From assembly GCF_943372915.1 (NCBI RefSeq), contig NZ_CALSAN010000011.1:1-64000 (forward strand): a DNA stretch of 64,000 nucleotides, written 5' to 3'. Shown piece by piece: positions 7,767 through 14,913 of this stretch (within the stretch, counting starts at the first letter, position 1; each line of letters starts with the position of its first letter). The notes beneath the pieces are model-generated. The model had not been told where the DNA came from, did no database searches, and saw only the letters and a list, made by a program, of their open reading frames with translations. The position numbers were made by a program, and so were the translations under genes. This stretch comes from Ferrovibrio terrae_A (lineage in GTDB: Bacteria > Pseudomonadota > Alphaproteobacteria > Ferrovibrionales > Ferrovibrionaceae).

Positions 7767-9278
7767 GTGGCTGAAACTGGGCAAAAGATTGAAACTGTAG
7801 GCGTTATCGGCGCTGGCGCCATGGGCCGCGGCATTGCCCAGGTGGGCATGACCGGCGGCATGGCGGTTCTGCTGTTCGATGCCATGACCGGCGCAGCCGC
7901 CAAGGCGCGCGAGGCGATCTTTGCCCAGCTTGACCAGATGGTGTCCAAAGGCCGGCTCGAGGAGTCAGCCGCGACGGCAGCCAAGGCTCGTCTGAGCGTG
8001 GTGGATACGCTGGAAGCGCTGGCCCCTGCCGATCTGGTGGTGGAAGCCATTGTCGAGAATCTCGGGGTCAAGCAGGAGGTGTTCCGCAAGCTGGAAGCGA
8101 TCGTGCGGCCCGATTGCCTGCTGGCCTCCAATACCTCGTCATTGCGCATCGCCAGCATTGCGGCTGCCTGCCAGCAGCGCGACCGTATTGCCGGCCTGCA
8201 TTTCTTCAATCCCGTGCCGCTGATGAAACTGGTGGAAGTGATCCGCGCGCCGGGCAGTTCAGATGCCACGATTGCCAGCCTGGTTGCAGTGGGTGAACGC
8301 ATGGGCCGGCTGCCGGTGGTGGTGCAGGACAGCCCGGGCTTCCTGGTCAATCTGGGGGGGCGTGCCTATACGCAGGAGGCACTGCGCATCGTCTCTGAAG
8401 GCGTGGCGACGCCGGCGCAGGTCGATGCGGTGATGCGCGACAACTGGGGCTTCAAGATGGGGCCCTTCGAGCTGATGGATTTGACCGGCATCGACGTTAA
8501 TTTCCCGGTCAGCCAGATCATCCACGAAGGCTATTTCTATGACCGCCGGCTGGCCACGGCACCGCTGCACCAGTTGCTGAAGGAAAGTGGCCAGTTCGGC
8601 CGCAAGACCAAACAGGGCTTTTTTGCCTATGACGAGGCCGACAAGGGCGTGGTGCCCTCAGCCGATGCGACCTCGGCGGCAGAACCGGCCAGCCGGGTCG
8701 TACTGGCCGATGCCGATGATGAAGCCCTGGGTGCATTGCTGCGCAGCTTCGACCTTGAGGTCAGCGGGTTTGATGATGGCGACAGCGCCATTCTTTGCGC
8801 GCCGCTAGGTGAGGATGTGGCCAGTTATGCGGCCCGCATGAAGCTGGATCACCGCCGCCTGTTCGGCCTCGATATCGCCGGCAAGCTGGACAAGCGCCTG
8901 ACGCTGATGCGCGCACCAGGTGCGCGGCGTGATCTTGTTGATGCTCTGGTGGCGCGGTTGCACTCTGCCGGCCGGGCCGTTACGTCGATCACCGATAGTC
9001 CCGGTTTCATCGGCCAGCGCATTGCGGCCATGGTGGCCAATCTGGGCTGTGAGATGGCGCAGATCCGTGTCGCCAGCCCGCCCGATATCGACAAGGCGAT
9101 GACGCTGGGGCTGAACTATCCCTTCGGGCCGCTGGCGTTGGCCGACGCCATGGGGCTGGAAACCGTGCATACGGTGCTGACCCAGCTGCAGGCCATCACC
9201 GGCGACGACCGCTACCGGCCCAGCCTGTGGCTGCGCCGCCGTGCACAGCTCGGGTTGTCGGCACTCACCGAGGACTAG
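7767..9278 (+). CDS. 3-hydroxyacyl-CoA dehydrogenase, PaaH/PaaC-like
   Basis: 503 residues. It oxidises 3-hydroxyacyl-CoA to 3-ketoacyl-CoA with NAD, in beta-oxidation or aromatic-acid (phenylacetate-type) degradation. The Rossmann motif GVIGAGAMGRGIAQ is near residue 10. The catalytic His lies in GLHFFNPVPLMKLVEV, and the first C-terminal domain has DSPGFLVN and MGPFELMDLTGID. A second, shorter 3HCDH C-terminal domain (ITDSPGFIGQRIAAM, NYPFGPLALADAMGL) follows a linker, which is the PaaH-type architecture. The GTG at 7767 is chosen because AAAACGGAGG sits six bases upstream; an ATG at 7740 lacks such a site. No other beta-oxidation gene is adjacent. Its stop overlaps the convergent cyclase stop at CTAG. 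Confidence 0.9.
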   Translation: MAETGQKIETVGVIGAGAMGRGIAQVGMTGGMAVLLFDAMTGAAAKAREAIFAQLDQMVSKGRLEESAATAAKARLSVVDTLEALAPADLVVEAIVENLGVKQEVFRKLEAIVRPDCLLASNTSSLRIASIAAACQQRDRIAGLHFFNPVPLMKLVEVIRAPGSSDATIASLVAVGERMGRLPVVVQDSPGFLVNLGGRAYTQEALRIVSEGVATPAQVDAVMRDNWGFKMGPFELMDLTGIDVNFPVSQIIHEGYFYDRRLATAPLHQLLKESGQFGRKTKQGFFAYDEADKGVVPSADATSAAEPASRVVLADADDEALGALLRSFDLEVSGFDDGDSAILCAPLGEDVASYAARMKLDHRRLFGLDIAGKLDKRLTLMRAPGARRDLVDALVARLHSAGRAVTSITDSPGFIGQRIAAMVANLGCEMAQIRVASPPDIDKAMTLGLNYPFGPLALADAMGLETVHTVLTQLQAITGDDRYRPSLWLRRRAQLGLSALTED

Positions 9279-11116
9279 GCCGTCAGCCGCACGAAGGGAA
9301 CCGGTTTTACAAACCCCTTCAGCTCGGCGCTTTCATGGCTGAGGGTGCGGCCGTCCAGCAATGGCATCACGGCCGGATCGGCGGCCAGTGGCGCCGACAG
9401 CACGACTTCGCCACGCCGGCTGCGGCCCTGCAGGCGGGCGGCCATGTTCACTGTGCTGCCGAAGTAATCCAGTCGCTCGTTCAGGGTCACGGCGATGCAG
9501 CGTCCGCCATGCAGACCCATCTTCAAACCGATGGCGGTCTCCGCGGGCAGACCCTCGGCGGCCAGTTCCGCCTGATAGTCGCGGTTGAAGGCGCCGATGC
9601 GGTCGCGGATTTCCAGGGCGGCGCGCACGGCCTGTTCGGGCGTGGCAAACGCTGCCATCACCGCATCGCCGATGGTTTTGATCAGCGCGCCGTCATGTTC
9701 GCGGATCGACTCGGCCAGGAAGCCGAAATGCCGGCGCACCAGGCGATAGGCTGCTGCATCGCCGAGCCGTTCGTAGAGCGCGGTGGACCCTTCCAGATCG
9801 GTGAACATCAGCGTGATGCTGTCGATGCCGACATCCTCGCCCTCGCGCAGCACCTGCGCCGGCAGCAGGTCGCGGAAAGCCTGCAGGGTCGTCACCTCAT
9901 GAGCGGTCAGCGCGTCGCTGCGCCAGGCGCGCGACTCGATCACAAAGGTCAGTTGCCGGCTGCTGAGATTGTGTAACACCAGGCCACCAATGGTATCGCC
10001 GGCGGCGCCACGGATGGTGAATTCCGGCGCGGCAGCATCTTCGGCAATCATGGTCGGGAAGGCACCGCCATCATGCACGATCACGCATTCGCCGCCGGGT
10101 TCCAGGGCACGCAGGCGGTATTCGCCGGCCGGCAGGGCCACCATGATGCGCCGCTGCTCGCCCGGCTGCAGAATCTGCTGCACCAGAATGTGGCGCGACA
10201 CATGCGGCCCACCCATGCAGAACTCGCCTTCGCCAATGCTGCGGATTGCTGGGGCGGGGCGGAAGCTGATCTCGATATTGCTGGTGAAGCTGCCGTCATA
10301 GGCGATGTTGCAGGAGGGGCAGTGCGCCTGTTTGGGCAACTGGTCGAGCGTCGTTGCCGTCGCCTTGGCGCCGCCGCAGCGTGGGCAGAGCAGGTTCCAC
10401 GATAGTCCCAGCAGGCCGAGGCGTGTCGCTTCCAGGCAGAGCTCGGCAACGTGGCGGACCGGCACCTGCCAGTCGCGCGCCAGCTTGCGCGGCCGGATGC
10501 GGATCAGGTCGACCTCCTGTGCCGTGGCGATATGGCTGGCCAGCCGGTCGGCCAGGTGGTGATGATATGATCCGGCGGCGATCTGCCGGGTCAGGCCGGC
10601 GAGCCGTTCGCGCTGTTCCGGCGCCGGTTCAGGCGGTGTGTAGAGGAAGGGCATGTCGGCCTGGCCCGCGGCAAAGCTGGCGGCCTGCCGCACCATCTCT
10701 TCAAGGCTCTTGCCGATCTTGTCCAGCAGGCCGGTGGCGAACAGCAGATGCCCTAGGATGCCGCGTGGCGTGCCGCTGAGCCGGTAGGTGACACGGCTGC
10801 CGCCATTCGGGCCGGCTTCCAGCTTCAGCGCGGGGCCGAGGGTTTGCAGCGGGCCGCGCTGGAATATCCGCATCTGGCGGAATTCGCGCTCGAACACCCA
10901 TTCGAACGGCGGGTCGTCCCATTCGACGGCAACGCCTTTGTAACTCGCGGTAGCGCGGCGGCGCACTGAGCCATCGGGCTGCGTGATTTCCTCCACCGCA
11001 TAGCGCGGTGTGCCCGCGGCCTCGTTGAAGCGGGCGGTGTCTGAGAGATAGGGCCAGAGCGCGGCCGGCGGCGCCGGCAGATCCCAGGTCCATGTGCGGT
11101 CGTGCAGTTTCTGCAT
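9275..11116 (-). CDS. Class III adenylate/guanylate cyclase with N-terminal DUF5939 (SRPBCC-like) region
   Basis: 613 residues. The C-terminal class III cyclase domain (about 430-612) has all residues expected for activity: D440 in FTDLEGST, K480 and D484 in IKTIGDAVMAAF, D550 in LDYFG, and the transition-state pair N557/R561 in VNMAARL. The Lys plus Asp pair favours ATP, so cAMP is the likely product. The N-terminal ~150 residues resemble an SRPBCC/polyketide-cyclase-like ligand fold. A zinc-ribbon pair CPRC (244-247) and CPSC (266-269) follows, then a beta-rich segment. No membrane segment or signal peptide is visible, so it is cytosolic. The input signal is unknown. Single gene facing the dehydrogenase. 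Confidence 0.88.
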   Translation of the reverse strand: MQKLHDRTWTWDLPAPPAALWPYLSDTARFNEAAGTPRYAVEEITQPDGSVRRRATASYKGVAVEWDDPPFEWVFEREFRQMRIFQRGPLQTLGPALKLEAGPNGGSRVTYRLSGTPRGILGHLLFATGLLDKIGKSLEEMVRQAASFAAGQADMPFLYTPPEPAPEQRERLAGLTRQIAAGSYHHHLADRLASHIATAQEVDLIRIRPRKLARDWQVPVRHVAELCLEATRLGLLGLSWNLLCPRCGGAKATATTLDQLPKQAHCPSCNIAYDGSFTSNIEISFRPAPAIRSIGEGEFCMGGPHVSRHILVQQILQPGEQRRIMVALPAGEYRLRALEPGGECVIVHDGGAFPTMIAEDAAAPEFTIRGAAGDTIGGLVLHNLSSRQLTFVIESRAWRSDALTAHEVTTLQAFRDLLPAQVLREGEDVGIDSITLMFTDLEGSTALYERLGDAAAYRLVRRHFGFLAESIREHDGALIKTIGDAVMAAFATPEQAVRAALEIRDRIGAFNRDYQAELAAEGLPAETAIGLKMGLHGGRCIAVTLNERLDYFGSTVNMAARLQGRSRRGEVVLSAPLAADPAVMPLLDGRTLSHESAELKGFVKPVPFVRLTA

Positions 11117-11227
11117 GTGGCAGAAACTAGCACGATGCGGTGGTTGGCAAGAGGCCGGCGGTTGATGCCGGTCACAGAAATCAGCGGGTTCAGGCGCCGG
11201 CAGACACGGCCACGAGGCGAGCCAGCA

Positions 11228-11713
11228 TCACATCGGCTTGACGGCCGGGTCAGGCGCTGGCTCGGTGACGAGCATGGCTTCTGCCGGAATTTCCTCTGCC
11301 CGCTGGTCATAGGGGGCGGTGGGCAGCTGCGGCTGCGGACGGCGGCCGGGCGGGGTCATCGGCATGCGGGGATCGGCCAGCGCGCGCGGCGGTCCGGGCA
11401 ACTGGCGGCCTTCCAGCGAATAGGGATCTGGCTCCGCATAGCAGTCGACACCACCGAGGGTCTTGAAGCAGAACACTTCCTGGCGATCAGTCGGCTTGAA
11501 ATTGCTGACGCAATATTTGCCATCGACGACCAGGTTTTCGAGATTGCAGGTCATTTCAAGGCGACGCTCAACGCGAGCCTTAAAAACCTCATAACCGACT
11601 CCGACGGCGGTGCTCTGGGCGAAGGGTGTAAAGTCTTTGCGTTGATCTGCGCAGGCCGACAGCAAGCCGGTCAGGAACAGCGGCAGCAGCAAACTGCGGA
11701 TGATGATACGCAT
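11228..11713 (-). CDS. Putative small lipoprotein, function unknown
   Basis: 161 residues. The N-terminus is a lipoprotein signal peptide (MRIIIRSLLLPLFLTGLLSA then C) with the lipobox LLSAC. The mature protein has five further cysteines (TCNLE, KYCVSN, VFCFKT, DCYAEP region), which suggests disulfides in the periplasm. The end is Pro-rich and probably disordered. The start is chosen for the signal peptide and for AGGAGA upstream; an earlier in-frame start would add residues ahead of the signal. I do not recognise a family. It stands alone between the cyclase and an orphan histidine kinase on the same strand. Confidence 0.72.
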   Translation of the reverse strand: MRIIIRSLLLPLFLTGLLSACADQRKDFTPFAQSTAVGVGYEVFKARVERRLEMTCNLENLVVDGKYCVSNFKPTDRQEVFCFKTLGGVDCYAEPDPYSLEGRQLPGPPRALADPRMPMTPPGRRPQPQLPTAPYDQRAEEIPAEAMLVTEPAPDPAVKPM

Positions 11714-11863
11714 GGGCTTCTCTCCTGCGTGCGGCATCCATCTGGACACCGTTCAGCCATTCTGGCCAAGCATTATCGCGCCCCGCCGTTTGAATATCCA
11801 GTTAAGCAATATGGTTAAAACGCGTTAGCCATAAGGGATGGTGGCCTGCCGAAGTGGGCCGTT

Positions 11864-13291
11864 TCAGGCGGTGGGCTGCGGCAGTCGGATGCGGAAGGTG
11901 GTTCCGAGCGGGCCGGTGCGGGCCAGTTCCAGGTCGCCGCCATGACCGCGGATCAATTCGCGGGCGATGGCAAGGCCAAGGCCGGTTCCACCGCTGCGAC
12001 CGCCGCGGAAGGGCTCGAACAGATGGGTCTGGGCCGCTTCGCTCAGGCCGCCACCACTGTCGGCCACTTCGATCACGACGCCATTTTCGGCAAGCGCTGC
12101 AGCCACCCGGATGTCGCCGCCATCGGGCATCGCCTGGGCGGCGTTGCGGACCAGGTTGTTGAGCACGCGGTACAAATGCTCGCTGTCGGCCTGCAGCAGC
12201 AGGGTTTCCGGTACGGCATTGTGCCAGCGGATGTTGGTTCCATCCGGCAGGCCCAGCGCGGCGGCGACATCGTCGACGAAATCGCGCAGGGCAATGCGGC
12301 AGGGTTCCGGAGCACGCTCTTCCGCCTTGCCATAGCGCAGGGTCTGGGCGCAGAGCGCGATGGCGCGGTCGATCGAGCCGACCAGGCGGGGGGCGACCTG
12401 CAGCACGGTGGGGTCGGCCGAGGTGGCGAGGCGGTCGGAGACCAGCTGGGCCGAGGCCAGCATGTTGCGCAGGTCATGGCTGATCTTGCTGACGGCGATA
12501 CCAAGCTGGGCCAGGCGCGCGCGCTGGGTCAATGCCTGCCGCAGATCCTGCTGCATCATCTGCAGCTCGCGTTCGGCCATGCCGATTTCATCGCGACGCT
12601 GCGTCGGGCGGATGATCTGCCGGGCGTCTTCCGGTGCGGCATGGAAACCCACGATGCTGACGATCAGGCGGCGGATTGGCCGCACCAGCAGCCATTGCAG
12701 GCTCAGATAGACCAGGGCGCCGGTGATGACCGAGATGATCAGCGCCACCCACAGCACCTGCCAGGAGAAATCGCGCAGCGCATCACTCAGCGGTGCTGTC
12801 GGCAGCACCACCTCGATACGGGTCTGCGGATCGCGCGGCGACGGACCCAGCACGCGGACATAGTCGTTGGCCGGATTGGTCATCACCATCACCGCATTCA
12901 TGATGCCTTCCCACCATTTCTGGGTGGTGAGATCGACGGGCTTGCCGAGCATCGGCAATTCCTGGCGGTCGCTCAGGATAAGGGCATTCGATTCCTTGCG
13001 CCGCATCGCCACCAGCTTGCCGCCGACATTGCGCAGCAACTCATCTTCCAGTTCGGCGCTGACCATGCCGTTCGGTGCAGCCAACAGGGCGAGCGCGGCC
13101 TGGTCGGCCAGTTCGATGCGCGATTCAAAATAGCTGATGCGAAACCGGCTCATCGCCGGCAGGTAGATCAGCACGGCCGACAGCATGGTGAAGACAATCG
13201 TCAGCACCAGCAGACGGCCAGACAGGCTGGCGACGCCAGGCGGGCGTGGCGGGTGCGAAGAATCGGTCGAGGCGAGGGGCTCGGCGGTCAT
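11864..13291 (-). CDS. Orphan membrane sensor histidine kinase
   Basis: 475 residues. There are two membrane segments (about 26-47, RLLVLTIVFTMLSAVLIYLP, and about 185-207, VLWVALIISVITGALVYLSL), an extracytoplasmic sensor loop of about 135 residues, a HAMP-like region, a phospho-acceptor region with H in VSKISHDLRNML, and a HATPase_c domain (N-box NNLVRNAAQAM, G1 DSGGG, G2 GGTGLGLAIARELI). The H-box HDLRN is the non-classical HisKA version. No response regulator gene is adjacent, so the partner must be elsewhere. The sensor loop contains DYVRVLGPSPRDPQTRIEVV and could bind a small ligand; nothing more is clear. Confidence 0.88.
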   Translation of the reverse strand: MTAEPLASTDSSHPPRPPGVASLSGRLLVLTIVFTMLSAVLIYLPAMSRFRISYFESRIELADQAALALLAAPNGMVSAELEDELLRNVGGKLVAMRRKESNALILSDRQELPMLGKPVDLTTQKWWEGIMNAVMVMTNPANDYVRVLGPSPRDPQTRIEVVLPTAPLSDALRDFSWQVLWVALIISVITGALVYLSLQWLLVRPIRRLIVSIVGFHAAPEDARQIIRPTQRRDEIGMAERELQMMQQDLRQALTQRARLAQLGIAVSKISHDLRNMLASAQLVSDRLATSADPTVLQVAPRLVGSIDRAIALCAQTLRYGKAEERAPEPCRIALRDFVDDVAAALGLPDGTNIRWHNAVPETLLLQADSEHLYRVLNNLVRNAAQAMPDGGDIRVAAALAENGVVIEVADSGGGLSEAAQTHLFEPFRGGRSGGTGLGLAIARELIRGHGGDLELARTGPLGTTFRIRLPQPTA

Positions 13292-13312
13292 GATACAGGA
13301 TAGTATAGCGCG

Positions 13313-14737
13313 TCAGCCGAACCGGGCGAGGAACTGGACGATCCGCCGGGTCAGCGGACTGAACAGTTTGGGACGGTAGAAATCGGCAGCCGCCTGCAGG
13401 GCACTGCTGCCACGGGCCGGAAAGGGCGCAATCATGGCCTGGACTGCGCCGATGCCCAGTCCCTTGCCAATGGCGAGCGCCCAGGGATGCAGGATTTCGG
13501 CGGCCTGCGGCCCGACCGCGGCGGCGCCGAGAATGCGACCGGTGGAGGTGGTCATCACCTTGAGCAGGCCTTCGCTGCGCCCTTCGGCCAGGGCGCGCTC
13601 GTTGAGGATGAAGGGGCGGCGCTGGATGTGGATGCGGCCATGGCGCGCGCGCGCGGCGGCTTCGCTCAGGCCGACACAGGCGAGTTCCGGATCGCAGGCG
13701 ACCAGATCGGCCGCCGCGCGGCGGTCGGCGCGCAGGGGCAGCCGCAGCAGGATATTCTTCAGCGCCACAGTGGCGTGATGCACGGCGATCGCAGTTGTGG
13801 CCTGAGGATCGACCGCGGCCCCGATGGCATGGACATGGTGGTTGCTGGTGCGCAGGGTGCCATCCACCGCGATTCCACGCGGCCCTGTGGTGATGCCGGC
13901 CTGTCGCAGGTCAAGGGCGTCAAGATCGGCCTGCCAGCCTGTCGCCAGCAGCAGATGTGAACCGGCGATGCGGTCGGTGCCGCCATCGGCATGGTGCAGG
14001 GTCAGCACGATACCGGTGGCGGAATTTTCCGCCAGGGTGATCGTGGTCTGCTCATGCAGCGTCACGCCGTCGCGGCGCAGGGCATCGACGACCAGGTCGC
14101 GCAGTTCCGGATCGTGGCGCGCGAGGCATTGCTGGCGCTCGACCAGCGTCACCCGCACGCCCAGACGCTGAAAGGCCTGCGCGCATGCAATGCCGGTGCC
14201 GCCGCCGCCGATGACCAGCAGATGCAGCGGGCGCTCTGTCAGATCGAAGATCGATTGCGGAGTCAGGCAGGCGATATCCGTCAAACCGGGAATGGCGGGC
14301 ATCGCCGGTTTTGCGCCACTGGCGATCACGAAGCGGCGTGCCGTAACCTGGGTGCTGCCAACATTGAGTGTATCAGGCGCGGCAAATCGCGCTTCACCCT
14401 GCAGCACCGTAACGCCCAGAGCACCCAGCCGCTCAGCCGAATCATTCGGCGCAGCGGCGGCGATCGTGGCATTGGCATGCCGCAGCACAGCCAGGATGTC
14501 GATATCGGGTTCGTCAAAGCGGATGCCAAGCTTTGCCGCATGCTGCCAGTCGGTGGCGTGGCGGGCGGCAGCGGCCAGCGCCTGCAGCGGCAGCTCGCCA
14601 TATAGCCGCGCACCGCCCATGCGATCACGTTCGATCAGAACGGTTTTGGCACCGAGCAGGGCGCCGCCGGCAGCCACGGTGATGCCGGCAGTGCCAGCGC
14701 CAACCACGGCGATATCGCATTCGATCCGCTCGGTCAT
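13313..14737 (-). CDS. FAD/NAD(P) oxidoreductase of the disulfide-reductase fold lacking the redox cysteines
   Basis: 474 residues. The fold is that of mercuric reductase/dihydrolipoamide dehydrogenase: FAD motif DIAVVGAGTAGITVA, NAD(P) motif LLVIGGGGTGIACAQ, a second FAD contact HVHAIGAAVD, and a C-terminal dimerisation domain ending FSPLTRRIVQFLARFG. The redox site expected as GG-x-C-x(4)-C-x-P is GGARLYGELPLQAL, so the two cysteines are replaced by R44 and L49. The C-terminal His-Glu pair of active reductases is not apparent (IAPFPARGSSALQ). It therefore cannot perform dithiol-disulfide chemistry as in the family, though FAD and NAD(P) binding look intact. An upstream in-frame extension to 14842 is possible but is not family-like. 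Confidence 0.82.
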   Translation of the reverse strand: MTERIECDIAVVGAGTAGITVAAGGALLGAKTVLIERDRMGGARLYGELPLQALAAAARHATDWQHAAKLGIRFDEPDIDILAVLRHANATIAAAAPNDSAERLGALGVTVLQGEARFAAPDTLNVGSTQVTARRFVIASGAKPAMPAIPGLTDIACLTPQSIFDLTERPLHLLVIGGGGTGIACAQAFQRLGVRVTLVERQQCLARHDPELRDLVVDALRRDGVTLHEQTTITLAENSATGIVLTLHHADGGTDRIAGSHLLLATGWQADLDALDLRQAGITTGPRGIAVDGTLRTSNHHVHAIGAAVDPQATTAIAVHHATVALKNILLRLPLRADRRAAADLVACDPELACVGLSEAAARARHGRIHIQRRPFILNERALAEGRSEGLLKVMTTSTGRILGAAAVGPQAAEILHPWALAIGKGLGIGAVQAMIAPFPARGSSALQAAADFYRPKLFSPLTRRIVQFLARFG

Positions 14738-14913
14738 GCCACCAGCAAAGACAGCGGGGCGGGCGAAGTCAAGCGAGCGACTCGGCATGCCGAGGCGTCC
14801 TGCCGCCCCGTTTTTGCCGCAATGGGGCGGCAAAGAGAGCAATTAACCCCTATTTACGCTATAGCTGTGGCGGTCTCGTGCCGCTTTTCCTGAACCTGTT
14901 CCCCATAGTCGCC

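Noticed and set aside
11942..13303. A 453-residue plus-strand frame across the orphan histidine kinase gene
   Set aside because: Low-complexity shadow composition; the kinase on the minus strand carries all H, N and G boxes.
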